Part shown: positions 10,437 through 20,921 of the stretch, one piece after another
How the letters are laid out: each line of letters starts with the position of its first letter
How positions within the stretch are numbered: position 1 is the stretch's first letter
NCBI GenBank assembly: GCA_022447495.1
Contig: JAKVBH010000017.1
Location: 26,915 to 90,914, forward strand
DNA: 64,000 nucleotides
Origin: Marinovum sp.
GTDB lineage: Bacteria; Pseudomonadota; Alphaproteobacteria; Rhodobacterales; Rhodobacteraceae
Direction of reading: 5' to 3'
The notes under the pieces: model-generated
Seen by the model: only the letters and a program-made list of their open reading frames with translations
Database searches by the model: none
What the model was told of the DNA's origin: nothing
Made by a program: the position numbers and the translations under genes

Positions 10437-11291
10437 ATGATTCCAGCCGCATTTGAATACTACCGACCAAAAGATATGGCGGGCGTTTTATCGATCCTTG
10501 AGGAACATGGGGATGATGCGCGCGTCATGGCAGGCGGCCATAGCCTGATCCCTATGATGAAGCTGCGCATGGCGGACGTGGGCCATCTCATCGATCTTCA
10601 AGACGTCGAAGGCATGTCCGAGATCGACATCAGCGGCAACACCATTCGCATTGGAGCAATGGTCACGCAGCACGACATTATTGATCATCATGCCCTGTCG
10701 GCCGCTGCGCCGATTTTGCGCGAAGCGGCCCTGCAAATCGCAGATCCCCAGGTGCGTTATATGGGCACAGTAGGCGGCAATGTCGCCAATGGCGATCCAG
10801 GCAATGACATGCCCGGTTTGATGCAATGTCTTGACGCGACGTTCCATCTGACTGGGCCGGATGGCGAACACACTGTCGCGGCCCGCGACTTCTATGAAGC
10901 GGCCTACATGACGGCCCGCGAGGACGATCAAGTTTTGACAGCGGTGTCCATGCCGAAACCGGCCGGGGGCCATGCCTATGAGAAGCAAAAGCGGAAGATT
11001 GGTGACTACGCCACGGCCGCCGCTGCTGCGCTGATTGTTAAAGACGGCTTCACTTGCGCGTCTGCGTCTATCGCGATGACGAACCTAAGCGACACGCCGG
11101 TCTATTCCGAAGCTGCTGGTGCGGCTCTGGTTGGAACGTCAGTTGATGACGCAGCTGTTGGTGCGGCTGTGGCCGCCATGCTTGGTGATATCGATCCGAC
11201 AGAAGACAACCGCGGTCCCATCGCTTTCAAGAAACACGTGGCTGGCGTGATCTTGCGTCGCGCCATCGAGCGCGCCTGGTCGCGCGCCTGA
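10437..11291 (+). CDS. coxM: Carbon monoxide dehydrogenase medium (FAD-binding) subunit
   Basis: FAD-binding motif [15 protein letters not shown] and [17 protein letters not shown]; gaggaaag RBS; adjacent to coxS and coxL. Confidence 0.92.
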   Translation: MIPAAFEYYRPKDMAGVLSILEEHGDDARVMAGGHSLIPMMKLRMADVGHLIDLQDVEGMSEIDISGNTIRIGAMVTQHDIIDHHALSAAAPILREAALQIADPQVRYMGTVGGNVANGDPGNDMPGLMQCLDATFHLTGPDGEHTVAARDFYEAAYMTAREDDQVLTAVSMPKPAGGHAYEKQKRKIGDYATAAAAALIVKDGFTCASASIAMTNLSDTPVYSEAAGAALVGTSVDDAAVGAAVAAMLGDIDPTEDNRGPIAFKKHVAGVILRRAIERAWSRA

Positions 11292-11302
11292 AAGGATATC
11301 CC

Positions 11303-11797
11303 ATGTCAAAGAAACAACACTACACGATTACCGTGAACGGCAAGGAGGAAGAGTTCCTCGCCGAACCACGCGAATTGCTCATCTATACACTGCGCGAGCG
11401 GCTCAACATCACGGGCCCGCACATTGGCTGTGAAACATCCCATTGCGGCGCGTGCACGGTCACCATCGACGGCAAATCAGTCAAAGCGTGCACGATGTTT
11501 GTGGCGCAAGCCGATGGCAAAGATGTCACCACAATCGAGGGTATCGGTGGTCCCGACAATCTACATCCGCTTCAAAACGCGTTCAAAGAGCATCACGGGC
11601 TACAATGCGGATATTGCACCCCGGGCATGATCACCCGCGCCACTAAGTTTTTGGAAGAAAACCCAAACCCGACCGAAGAGGAAATCCGCTTCGGTATGGC
11701 CGGCAACATTTGCCGCTGCACCGGATACCAAAACATCGTGAAATCCATCCAGGCCGCTGCGGCTGAAATGAGTGCAGTCAGGGAGGCGGCAGAATGA
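11303..11797 (+). CDS. coxS: Carbon monoxide dehydrogenase small (2Fe-2S) subunit
   Basis: [12 protein letters not shown] and QCGYCTPGM...[12 protein letters not shown] double [2Fe-2S] motifs. Confidence 0.95.
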   Translation: MSKKQHYTITVNGKEEEFLAEPRELLIYTLRERLNITGPHIGCETSHCGACTVTIDGKSVKACTMFVAQADGKDVTTIEGIGGPDNLHPLQNAFKEHHGLQCGYCTPGMITRATKFLEENPNPTEEEIRFGMAGNICRCTGYQNIVKSIQAAAAEMSAVREAAE

Positions 11798-14223
11798 AAG
11801 ACGAAGTCACAAGCCGCGAAGAGAGGATTGAAAACCTCAAAGGCATGGGCTGCTCGCGCAAGCGTGTGGAAGATGCTCGTTTCACTCAAGGCAAGGGCAA
11901 TTACGTCGACGATATCAAGCTCGACGGGATGCTCTTTGGTGATTTTGTGCGCTCCCCCTATGCCCATGCCAAGGTGGTGAGCATCAACACCGAAGAAGCG
12001 ATGAAGGTCCCCGGCGTTCTCGCCGTTCTCACAGCCGCCGATCTGGCGCCATTGGGTTTGCATTGGATGCCCACCCTGGCGGGCGACAAACAGATGGTTT
12101 TGGCCGATGGCAAAGTGCTCTTCCAAGGTCAGGAAGTGGCCTTTGTGGTTGCAGAAGATCGCTACGCAGCGGCCGATGGGATCGAAGCGGTCGAGGTCGA
12201 ATATGAAGAGCTCGAAGTGCTCGTCGATCCGTTCAAATCCATGGGCTCAGACGTGGTCCTGCGCGAGGATACGGTGGACGATGCGGGCAAACCCGTGGAT
12301 GGCGCCCATGGTCCGCGCAAGCACCATAACCACATCTTTACGTGGGAAGCCGGTGACAAAGATCCGACGTTCGAGGTGATTGATGCCGCCGAGGTCGTGG
12401 CCGAAGAGACCATGTACTATCACCGCACGCACCCATGCCCGCTGGAAACCTGCGGTTGTGTGGCATCGATGGACAAGGTCAACGGGAAATTGACGCTGTG
12501 GGGCACGTTCCAAGCGCCGCACGCGATCCGCACAGTTGTGAGCCTCATCTCAGGGATTGAAGAACATAACATCCGGGTCATCAGCCCCGACATCGGCGGC
12601 GGGTTTGGCAACAAGGTGGGGGCTTACCCCGGCTATGTCTGCTCCGTTGTGGCCTCCATCGTTACCGGCAAACCGGTGAAGTGGATCGAAGACCGCATGG
12701 ACAACCTTATGACCACGGCCTTTGCCCGTGATTATTGGATGAAGGGCCGGATCAGCGCCACAAAAGAGGGCAAGATCACTGGGCTTCATTGTCATGTCAC
12801 AGCTGACCATGGCGGTTTTGACGCCTGCGCCGACCCGACGAAGTTCCCCGCAGGCTTCATGAACATCTGCACTGGGTCCTATGACATCCCAACGGCTTTT
12901 CTTGAAGTGGACGGTGTCTACACCAACAAGGCACCGGGCGGGGTCAGCTATCGTTGTTCCTTCCGCGTGACGGAAGCGGTCTACTTCATCGAGCGCATGA
13001 TCGAGGTGCTTGCGATTGAGTTAAGCATGGATGCAGCCGAACTGCGCCGGATCAACTTTATCAAAAAGGAGCAATTCCCCTACACCGCGGCACTTGGATG
13101 GGAATACGACAGCGGCGATTATCACACCGCCTGGGATAAGGCCCTCAAAACGGTCGACTACGCAGGCCTGCGCGCCGAACAAGCGCAGCGCGTGGAAGAC
13201 TTCAAGGCGGGCAAAACGCGGTCTCTGATGGGTGTCGGTCTGAGTTTCTTCACCGAAATCGTGGGCGCTGGACCGGTCAAAAATTGCGATATTCTTGGCC
13301 TTGGCATGTTCGATAGCTGTGAAATCCGCATCCACCCAACGGGCTCAGCCATTGCGCGCTTGGGCACGATCTCTCAAGGACAGGGACACGCAACCACGTT
13401 TGCGCAGATCCTGGCCTCCGAAATCGGCCTGCCCGCGGATTCCATCACCATCGAAGAGGGGGATACTGACACTGCGCCTTACGGTTTGGGCACCTACGGT
13501 TCCCGCTCAACGCCAGTGGCCGGTGCGGCGACCGCAATGGCCGGGCGTAAGATCCGGGCCAAGGCCCAGATGATCGCGGCCTATCTGCTCGAAGTTCACG
13601 ACGACGATGTCGAGTTTGACGTGGATCGGTTTGTCGTCAAAGGCGCACCAGAGCGGTTCAAGACGATGAAGGACATTGCCTTTGCCGCGTACAACCAGGC
13701 GATCCCAGGGATTGAACCCGGTTTGGAAGCGGTGAGTTACTACGATCCGCCGAACATGACCTATCCGTTTGGGGCCTATGTCTGTGTGATGGACATCGAC
13801 GTGGACACCGGCACCACCGACATCCGCCGTTTTTATGCGCTGGATGATTGTGGTACGCGGATCAACCCGATGGTCATCGAAGGCCAGGTCCACGGCGGCC
13901 TGACCGAAGCACTCGCCGTCGCCCTGGGCCAAGAAATTGCCTATGACGATATGGGCAACGTGAAGACCGGTACGTTGATGGATTTCTTCCTACCCACGGC
14001 GTGGGAAGTGCCAAACTATGAGACCGACCACACTGTCACGCCCTCACCGCACCATCCAATCGGTGCCAAGGGTGTGGGCGAAAGCCCCCACGTGGGCGGC
14101 GTGCCGTGCTTTTCCAATGCTGTGCAAGATGCGTTCCGCGCCTTTGGCCTGCGGCACACCAACATGCCTCATGACCACTGGCGCATCTGGAAAACCGCAA
14201 ACGAACTTGGCCTGCACGGCTAG
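11794..14223 (+). CDS. coxL: Carbon monoxide dehydrogenase large (molybdopterin) subunit, form I
   Basis: 809 aa. Contains SYRCSFR (12946-12966), matching the form I A-Y-X-C-S-F-R active-site loop. ATGA overlap with coxS. Confidence 0.94.
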   Translation: MKDEVTSREERIENLKGMGCSRKRVEDARFTQGKGNYVDDIKLDGMLFGDFVRSPYAHAKVVSINTEEAMKVPGVLAVLTAADLAPLGLHWMPTLAGDKQMVLADGKVLFQGQEVAFVVAEDRYAAADGIEAVEVEYEELEVLVDPFKSMGSDVVLREDTVDDAGKPVDGAHGPRKHHNHIFTWEAGDKDPTFEVIDAAEVVAEETMYYHRTHPCPLETCGCVASMDKVNGKLTLWGTFQAPHAIRTVVSLISGIEEHNIRVISPDIGGGFGNKVGAYPGYVCSVVASIVTGKPVKWIEDRMDNLMTTAFARDYWMKGRISATKEGKITGLHCHVTADHGGFDACADPTKFPAGFMNICTGSYDIPTAFLEVDGVYTNKAPGGVSYRCSFRVTEAVYFIERMIEVLAIELSMDAAELRRINFIKKEQFPYTAALGWEYDSGDYHTAWDKALKTVDYAGLRAEQAQRVEDFKAGKTRSLMGVGLSFFTEIVGAGPVKNCDILGLGMFDSCEIRIHPTGSAIARLGTISQGQGHATTFAQILASEIGLPADSITIEEGDTDTAPYGLGTYGSRSTPVAGAATAMAGRKIRAKAQMIAAYLLEVHDDDVEFDVDRFVVKGAPERFKTMKDIAFAAYNQAIPGIEPGLEAVSYYDPPNMTYPFGAYVCVMDIDVDTGTTDIRRFYALDDCGTRINPMVIEGQVHGGLTEALAVALGQEIAYDDMGNVKTGTLMDFFLPTAWEVPNYETDHTVTPSPHHPIGAKGVGESPHVGGVPCFSNAVQDAFRAFGLRHTNMPHDHWRIWKTANELGLHG

Positions 14224-14267
14224 CCCCAGGTTGGGGCGGGATCATACCCGCCCCACGGAGACCCCAA

Positions 14268-15143
14268 ATGAATTGGACGGATCTACAAACTGCGCTCGGC
14301 GCTCAAGGATATGTTGCATCAAGCGATTTGTCCGTGGCGCTGCACCTTGCGATCTCGCTGGAGCGTCCCTTGTTGCTTGAAGGCGCTGCAGGTGTCGGCA
14401 AAACCGAGGTTGCCCGTACGCTCAGCCTCGCCCAAAACACCAAGCTCATTCGCTTGCAATGCTATGAAGGCTTGGATGCCTCCCAAGCAATTTATGAGTG
14501 GAACTATCAGCGTCAGCTTTTGACGATCCGCTCGGCGGCAGAGCATGGTGAAACCGGCAAATCGGTCGAGGATCGCATCTTTTCCCGCGATTTCCTGCTC
14601 GAACGCCCGCTGCTGGCCGCGATCACGCAAGACGTCCCGCCTGTGCTCTTGATCGACGAAATCGACCGGGCGGACGAAGAGTTCGAAGCCTATCTGCTTG
14701 AAGTCTTGTCGGATTATCAGGTCTCAGTGCCCGAGCTCGGTACGATCACAGCCACCAGCAAACCCATTGTCATCCTGACCTCAAACGGCACCCGCGACCT
14801 CAGCGATGCGCTGCGTCGCCGCTGCCTTTACACCTATGTCGATTATCCGGATCGCAGGACGGAACTCGCAATCCTCAAAGCACGCTGCCCCCAAGTTGAA
14901 AACCGCTTGTCGGATCAAATCATTGGCTTTGTTCAAAAACTGCGTGAAGAGGAGCTTGAGAAAAGACCCGGCATTGCCGAGATGCTCGATTTCGCCGCCG
15001 CATTAATGGGGCTTGGCATTGCCGATCTCACCGATGATCCAGCCGTGCTGCAATCCACGCTCACTACGCTGCTCAAAACGCAAACCGATCAAGCGCAGAT
15101 TTCGACTGAGGTGGCCCAACGCCTCGCGGGGAAAGCAGCATGA
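14268..15143 (+). CDS. coxD: MoxR-type AAA+ ATPase, CoxD
   Basis: Walker A GAAGVGKTE, Walker B LLIDEIDRA; position after coxL. Confidence 0.9.
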   Translation: MNWTDLQTALGAQGYVASSDLSVALHLAISLERPLLLEGAAGVGKTEVARTLSLAQNTKLIRLQCYEGLDASQAIYEWNYQRQLLTIRSAAEHGETGKSVEDRIFSRDFLLERPLLAAITQDVPPVLLIDEIDRADEEFEAYLLEVLSDYQVSVPELGTITATSKPIVILTSNGTRDLSDALRRRCLYTYVDYPDRRTELAILKARCPQVENRLSDQIIGFVQKLREEELEKRPGIAEMLDFAAALMGLGIADLTDDPAVLQSTLTTLLKTQTDQAQISTEVAQRLAGKAA

Positions 15144-16321
15144 GCCGCGTGACGCGCTTTGCCGCCCGCGATCCTGGGCCAGCCGCGCGCATGGTGGGCT
15201 TCATCGCGCATTTGCGTGAGAAAGGTCTACGATTGGGAGTGGCCGAAGCGGATCTCAGCTTGAACGCGCTAACCGCTGTGAATGCCAGCCACCCCGAAGA
15301 CTGCCGTCGCGCCCTGCGGGCCACCTGCACCGGATGCAAAGAAGAAGCTGAACGCTTTGATGCGCTGTTCGACAGTTTCTGGCTGGATGCGGGCCGCGTG
15401 AAACAGCGCATCGTGCCCAAACCACACGCCGCTTTGAACACTGACGTTCACAGCTCCCGCGATGGCACTGGACAAGACGCACGCGTCAGCGGGACATCCA
15501 CGTCTCCGGAGACGGGTGAGGGGGAGGCCGACAGTGACGGCACCGGCAAGCTCATCGCCACCAAACAAAGCAATCTCAGCCGCCGTGACCTGCGCGACCT
15601 GGTCCGGGCCGAAGATGTCGCTGAAGCGGAATTGGTGGCCCGTCGCATCGGCGCGGCCCTGCGTGACAAACGCTCGCGCCGCCGCATCGCGGCTCGCAAA
15701 GGCGACCGGTTACACTTTCGCAAGACCATACGGCGCAGCCTGTCCACAGGGGCGGAACCGCTGCGGCTCCTGCGCAAACGCCGCCCGGATCGCGACCGTA
15801 AGATTGTCGCTCTGTGCGATGTCTCTGGGTCGATGAGCGTTTATTCGAAAATCTTCCTGGCCTTTCTGACCGGGCTCATGCGCGCGGACAAAAACGCGGA
15901 TGCCTATCTCTTTCACACGCGACTTGTTCGGATCACCGAAGCGCTGCGCGACAAAGACGCGATGCGCGCCATTGGGCGGATGTCGCTCATGGCGGATGGG
16001 TTTGGCGGTGGCTCCAAGATCGGCCCCTCGTTGCAGCGTTTTGCCGACACCTATGCCAAGCGCTTTGTTGATGGTCGCAGCGTCGTCCTGGTCCTGTCCG
16101 ACGGATACGACGCCGAGCCGCCCGAACACCTCGCCGTAGCCCTAGCCAAACTCAAGAAACGTGGCTGCAAGATCATCTGGGTCAACCCGCTCAAAGGCTG
16201 GCGTGACTATGCGCCCATCGCAGGGGCCATGGCGGCGGCCTTACCACATCTCGATGTGTTCGCGGCGGCAAACACACTCGATGATCTTGCCGCGCTCGAG
16301 ACAGAATTGGCGCATCTATGA
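15140..16321 (+). CDS. coxE: VWA-domain protein, CoxE
   Basis: MIDAS-like DVSGSMS, overlaps the coxD stop. Confidence 0.9.
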   Translation: MSRVTRFAARDPGPAARMVGFIAHLREKGLRLGVAEADLSLNALTAVNASHPEDCRRALRATCTGCKEEAERFDALFDSFWLDAGRVKQRIVPKPHAALNTDVHSSRDGTGQDARVSGTSTSPETGEGEADSDGTGKLIATKQSNLSRRDLRDLVRAEDVAEAELVARRIGAALRDKRSRRRIAARKGDRLHFRKTIRRSLSTGAEPLRLLRKRRPDRDRKIVALCDVSGSMSVYSKIFLAFLTGLMRADKNADAYLFHTRLVRITEALRDKDAMRAIGRMSLMADGFGGGSKIGPSLQRFADTYAKRFVDGRSVVLVLSDGYDAEPPEHLAVALAKLKKRGCKIIWVNPLKGWRDYAPIAGAMAAALPHLDVFAAANTLDDLAALETELAHL

Positions 16322-17100
16322 CCCCGGCAGAAGTCCTTGATGGTGACCTCGCAGAAGCCGCGCAAAACCTGCGCGACAAGTTGGAACCCTTTGCCTTTGC
16401 AACGATTGTGCGCACCGCAGGCGCAACGGCTGCCAAACCCGGAGCGAAAGCTCTGCTGAGTGCAGATGGCACGATCCTCCACGGCTGGCTTGGCGGGGGA
16501 TGCACGCGGGGCGCTGTTAAACGCGCTGCCATTGACGCCTTGCAAAGCGGCGCTCCGCAGTTGATCTCGGTTGCGCCCGAGGACCTGCTGGAGGAGTTGG
16601 GCGTAGCGGCGGGTGACACAGTCGACGGAACGCGGTTTGCCCGCAATGGGTGTCCGTCACGGGGCACGGTCGATATCTTCATCGAACCCAGTCTGCCCAT
16701 GCCAGAACTTGTCGTGCTTGGCGCTTCGCCCGTGGCCCAAGCCATCACCGCGCTCGCTCCGCAGTTTCACTGGCACGTGGCCTCAACGCTTGCCGAAGGC
16801 GTGGCCGCCGCGCGCCAAAAATACGTGGTGATTGCCACGCAGGGGCAGGGGGATTTGAACGCACTTAAATCGGCACTCTCGGGACCGGTCGATTATGTCG
16901 CGTTTGTTGGCAGCGCGCGAAAATACGCGACCCTAGCGGAGAAACTGCGCGCGAGCGGCGTCTCTGCAGAGGCCATTCGATCGGTCGACGCGCCAGCGGG
17001 CCTCGATCTGGGCGCCGTTACGCCAGAAGAAATCGCTCTCTCGATCCTTGCCCAACTGGTGCGCGTACGCCGCCAGGGACGGGTGGATCAACATGTTTGA
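16318..17100 (+). CDS. coxF: XdhC/CoxF family protein
   Basis: XdhC-like ATIVRTAGATAAKPGAKALLSADGTILHGWLGGGCTRGAV; overlaps the coxE stop. Confidence 0.88.
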   Translation: MTPAEVLDGDLAEAAQNLRDKLEPFAFATIVRTAGATAAKPGAKALLSADGTILHGWLGGGCTRGAVKRAAIDALQSGAPQLISVAPEDLLEELGVAAGDTVDGTRFARNGCPSRGTVDIFIEPSLPMPELVVLGASPVAQAITALAPQFHWHVASTLAEGVAAARQKYVVIATQGQGDLNALKSALSGPVDYVAFVGSARKYATLAEKLRASGVSAEAIRSVDAPAGLDLGAVTPEEIALSILAQLVRVRRQGRVDQHV

Positions 17101-17701
17101 GATGGCCGCCATACTCTTGGCTGCGGGGCTGTCGCGCAGGATGGGACCGACAAATAAACTCCTATTGGAGATCAGCGGCAAACCAATGGTGCGGCATGTG
17201 GCCGAAACCTATCTCTCTGCCATCGACGGTCCATTGACCGTTGTCACAGGGTTCGAAGCTGACCGGGTTGGCGCTGCGTTATGGGGGCTCGACCTACATT
17301 TGGTTCATAACGATGTATTTATTCGCGGCCAGCCAAGCTCCGTGTCCGCGGGCTTGGTTGCTGCGCCAGAGGCCGAACTGTTGCTGATCGGATTGGCAGA
17401 TCAACCCTTGCTGACGGCCTCAAACCTTCGATCGCTCATGGCCTGTCACAAGAATGCTGACCCGCGTCGGATCACGATCCCAATGCGTGGCGATCGCCGG
17501 GGCAATCCAATTGTCATCCCGCGCCTTCTGAGGGACCGGCTTACCGAGAACCCCGAGCGCCCTGGGTGCATGCGGTTCACCCGTGACTTTCCCGAGCATG
17601 TGCAACGCGCGCCCATGGAGGCCGATGGTTTCTACCACGATATCGACACACTGGACGACTCGCGCGCGCTCCCAGCATCGGATGCGGAGGTCGTGACATG
17701 A
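17093..17701 (+). CDS. Molybdenum cofactor nucleotidyltransferase (MobA/MocA-like)
   Basis: AAILLAAGLSRRMGPTNKLLLEISGKPM nucleotidyltransferase signature. Start ATG at 17093 overlaps the coxF stop. Confidence 0.88.
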   Translation: MFEMAAILLAAGLSRRMGPTNKLLLEISGKPMVRHVAETYLSAIDGPLTVVTGFEADRVGAALWGLDLHLVHNDVFIRGQPSSVSAGLVAAPEAELLLIGLADQPLLTASNLRSLMACHKNADPRRITIPMRGDRRGNPIVIPRLLRDRLTENPERPGCMRFTRDFPEHVQRAPMEADGFYHDIDTLDDSRALPASDAEVVT

Positions 17702-17790
17702 AACGTATCGCCCGCCGCATGATTGCGTTGATCTCTAGGCTCAAACCGACGCCTGAGCAGGTCGAGAATATTCGATTCCCCTGTTGTTAA
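17698..17790 (+). CDS. Putative 30-aa micro-ORF in the cox operon
   Basis: ATGA overlap with the mobA-like stop. Translates to MKRIARRMIALISRLKPTPEQVENIRFPCC*; lies between the mobA-like gene and coxG. Below the length cutoff of the supplied ORF track. Confidence 0.45.
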   Translation: MKRIARRMIALISRLKPTPEQVENIRFPCC

Positions 17791-17806
17791 TGAAGGACAT
17801 AACGCC

Positions 17807-18259
17807 ATGGAACTGAACGACGAAATCATCATCAACGCGCCAAAAGAGCGGGTGTATGCGGCGCTGAATGATCCTGAAATCCTCAAAGACTGTATTCCGG
17901 GCTGTGAAGAGTTGATCAAGCATTCCGACACGGAATTGGAAGCCAAAGTTGTCCTGAAAATCGGCCCGGTCAAAGCCCGGTTCAGCGGCGATGTGGTGCT
18001 CGACCAATCGGGTGCACCGGATGCATTTTCACTTTCTGGTCGCGGCAATGGTGGTGCGGCTGGGCACGCCAAGGGCGGTGCTGACGTGACGTTGACGGCG
18101 GACGGAGACACGACCGTACTGCGCTATGAGGCCAAGGCGGAGATCGGCGGGAAACTGGCACAACTCGGCAGTCGTCTGGTCCAAAGTACCGCCAAAAAGC
18201 TGGCCGCGAAGTTCTTTAAATCCTTTGCCGAAGTTGTCGATGAAACTGTCTCAGCCTGA
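17807..18259 (+). CDS. coxG: CoxG-like SRPBCC domain protein
   Basis: MELNDEIIINAPKERVYAALNDPEILKDCIPGCEEL...TKFFKSF-like end; CoxG/SRPBCC pattern. Confidence 0.9.
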   Translation: MELNDEIIINAPKERVYAALNDPEILKDCIPGCEELIKHSDTELEAKVVLKIGPVKARFSGDVVLDQSGAPDAFSLSGRGNGGAAGHAKGGADVTLTADGDTTVLRYEAKAEIGGKLAQLGSRLVQSTAKKLAAKFFKSFAEVVDETVSA

Positions 18260-18329
18260 GCCTTTCACACGAGCTCATCTCGCCGCCGATGATGTTGGCG
18301 CGCGGCGAGGTGGTGGCCCAAGTGATCAA

Positions 18330-18495
18330 TCGAACCTCGCGGTGTTTCGGTGTCCAAAGATCTTCCTGCACGGCGATCAAACCGCGATTTGAGCACTTGG
18401 TGCATGTTGCAGCCAATGATGTCCAACTTGCGGAAATTCAAGAATGCGGCCATTTTCCAATCTATGCTAACCCACCGAGATGCGGCAACGCCTGA
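18330..18495 (+). pseudogene. 3' remnant of an alpha/beta hydrolase gene, frameshifted
   Basis: PKIFLHGDQ in one frame, then HVAANDVQLAEIQECGHFPIYANPP in another. Resembles the strand8/His-loop (EIPxCGHFPMYSNPP) of alpha/beta hydrolases. Confidence 0.55.
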
Positions 18496-18561
18496 GCCGG
18501 TGTGACCAAGAGCGAGACGCTCGCATAGATGAGCGCATTGCGATGCGCCAAGGAGAGCACA

Positions 18562-19224
18562 GTGCATATCGGCCTGATCGGCGGCATTGGACCCGCAGCA
18601 ACGGATTTCTACTATCGCAGGCTGATCACTGCCGCGGCTGCGCACAATCGCGATTTGGACCTCACAATCGTTCACGCGGATGCTTCAACGCTGCTCGGCA
18701 ATCTGATCAAAGATGACCACGACGCGCAGTGCGGCATCTACAGAAAACTCACCAACCGTCTGGCAGCGGCGGGCGCACAAAATGTTGTCGTCACATCCAT
18801 CGCGGGGCATTTCTGCATCGACGATTTTGTTCAGATGTCGCCTCTTCCCGTGATCGATCTGATACCCGCTCTTGCGAAATGGATCAAAAACAAAGGCATG
18901 CAACGGGTAGGCATATTGGGCACAGAAACGGTCATGCGCTCCGGCATGTACGGAAAACTCGCGCCTTTGGATGTGCGCGCGCCCCAAGGGTCTGGTTTGG
19001 GTCTCGTGCACGACGCCTATGTCACGTTGGCCCAATCCGGCCAACCAACCGAAGCTTTGCGAGACACTTTTCTTAAGGCAGGTAACGACATGATGGCCAA
19101 TGGTGCCGAGGCGATCTTGCTGGGCGGAACAGATCTGAACGCGATCCTCGATGCCGAAAGCGCGACGTTCCCCATCGTCGATTGCGCCGGCATCCACCTG
19201 GACGAGATCGCGGGCCATATCTGA
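18562..19224 (+). CDS. Aspartate/glutamate racemase family protein
   Basis: HIGLIGGIGPAATDFYYRRL...and GAEAILLGGTDLNAIL. Likely GTG start at 18562 after aggaga. Confidence 0.82.
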   Translation: MHIGLIGGIGPAATDFYYRRLITAAAAHNRDLDLTIVHADASTLLGNLIKDDHDAQCGIYRKLTNRLAAAGAQNVVVTSIAGHFCIDDFVQMSPLPVIDLIPALAKWIKNKGMQRVGILGTETVMRSGMYGKLAPLDVRAPQGSGLGLVHDAYVTLAQSGQPTEALRDTFLKAGNDMMANGAEAILLGGTDLNAILDAESATFPIVDCAGIHLDEIAGHI

Positions 19225-19307
19225 GAATTTAAGCCCAAGACCTCGTCAGATAGTCCTGCGCATCTCCAAAGGGCTTCGCGGGACCGAACGTGGAGTGGTA
19301 TCCGAGG

Positions 19308-20543
19308 TCACCTGGACGTGGGCACCCGTCCTTCAGCAATCCAGCCGTCCAGAACTTTGAGCGCCGCATCCGCAAACGCGGCATCGTTGATGTGACACTC
19401 CAGCATGGTCAGCTCTGCAGGAGCTTTGATCGCTTTGCCCATTTCATCGACCATCGCTCCCAGGCCCTTCGGGTCGTATGCAGATCCGCCTTCGCGGTCC
19501 CACTCTTCGACGCCCTGTGTTGGCATCAAGACATGCACAGGGCCTTTGGCTGTTGCCAGACGGTTGGCGATGTCACGCACCAAGGCGCGGCGTTCATCGG
19601 GCGATAGACCTGAGGATTTGATTAGGCGGTTGTGGGCGTGAAAGGGCCGGTCTTTGTAGGCCTGTGGGATCTCTTGCCATCCGGCAAAATCGATAAGGTC
19701 GGCGCAGCCGGGCGATACAATCTGGGGGATGCCGAGGGCTCCGGCATTGGTCAGACGATCTTCACCGGCGTTCACAGCCGAGCCCACCATCAGGTTGCTC
19801 AACTCAGGCAGGGCAAAATCCATCACGGCTGCAAAGTACCCTTGCCGCGCGAGCGCTTCGAACGCCATGCCGCCCATTCCTGTGGCGTGGAACACCGCCA
19901 CTTCAAAGCCACGCTTTTCAAGAGGATCACGTAGGTATTTCATATACTTGAGGCAAGAGGTTCCAAGGCTTGTCATGCCGATGACTGGGCGGTCAGTCGC
20001 GGGTTTTTCGACCGCGTTGGCAGCTCCTAAAACAGCACCTGCAGCCTGCGAGAGCGAGGATTTACACACCGAGTTCAGTCCATAAAGCCCCCCCGCCCAA
20101 AGGATCATCTGAATGTCAGGACTCAATCGATCCGCAGGGATCAGGGGCGAGAAGGACACGGTTGAGACGATGAATTTAGGCACGCCCAGCGGCAAAGCCT
20201 TTGCACAATCAAGGGCAAGATCGGTGCCCATAGTCCCCCCAAGAACAAGCATTCCATCGATTTTGCCCTCGCCATAAAGCGACGCTGTGAGCGCCGCTGC
20301 ACCGCGCGCCATGATCTGCATGGCGTGGTTCTCGTCACCGCTGTCGATGGCCTCTTGGATGGAGGCTCCTGCCGCTTTTGCAACGGCATGTTTGGAGATG
20401 TCGGTGGCCTGAGACGGATCGCCTAGTACGCTGACATCCATCGACAAAACAGCGCCGCCTTGGCTGTGAATACACTCGCAGATATAGTGTAATTCGTCGT
20501 CTTTGGTGTCGTAGGTTCCGATGACCAGAATGGTTTTTGTCAT
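19308..20543 (-). CDS. Tm-1-like ATP-binding / UPF0261 family protein
   Basis: MTKTILVIGTYDTKDDELHYICECI... and GGTMGTDLAL motifs. Confidence 0.87.
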   Translation of the reverse strand: MTKTILVIGTYDTKDDELHYICECIHSQGGAVLSMDVSVLGDPSQATDISKHAVAKAAGASIQEAIDSGDENHAMQIMARGAAALTASLYGEGKIDGMLVLGGTMGTDLALDCAKALPLGVPKFIVSTVSFSPLIPADRLSPDIQMILWAGGLYGLNSVCKSSLSQAAGAVLGAANAVEKPATDRPVIGMTSLGTSCLKYMKYLRDPLEKRGFEVAVFHATGMGGMAFEALARQGYFAAVMDFALPELSNLMVGSAVNAGEDRLTNAGALGIPQIVSPGCADLIDFAGWQEIPQAYKDRPFHAHNRLIKSSGLSPDERRALVRDIANRLATAKGPVHVLMPTQGVEEWDREGGSAYDPKGLGAMVDEMGKAIKAPAELTMLECHINDAAFADAALKVLDGWIAEGRVPTSR

Positions 20544-20591
20544 GATGTCCCCTCTCGCGCCTCGCCCGCGCATGGTCGTGTCATTTGAATC

Positions 20592-20903
20592 TTAGAGCGG
20601 CGCATGCGTCGGATAATTGCGCTGCACATTGCGCACTGTAAAGACGGCTAGGGCGATCCAGTCCTTGGTGATATCGCCCTCGTGGGGCAAGTTCGCCAAT
20701 ATACTGATCCATTCCGGGCGATGCCCCGAGCCGCCAGATGTCTCATTCTCAACGATCATGCATCCGTTCCAGATGGTTTGATCATGGGGCAAAGAGCGAT
20801 CCTGGGTCTCCGCTATTGCGAAACGATCCGGGATGCCCTCTTGATCACTCATGGATGGAGCTTGGGCGGCGGCCAACAGAGGCAGAGCCAAACGGCAAAT
20901 CAA
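20592..20903 (-). CDS. Hypothetical protein
   Basis: 103-aa ORF between two same-strand genes; no recognised motif. Confidence 0.3.
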   Translation of the reverse strand: MICRLALPLLAAAQAPSMSDQEGIPDRFAIAETQDRSLPHDQTIWNGCMIVENETSGGSGHRPEWISILANLPHEGDITKDWIALAVFTVRNVQRNYPTHAPL

Positions 20904-20921
20904 TGGCCTGGATATTTGCGA

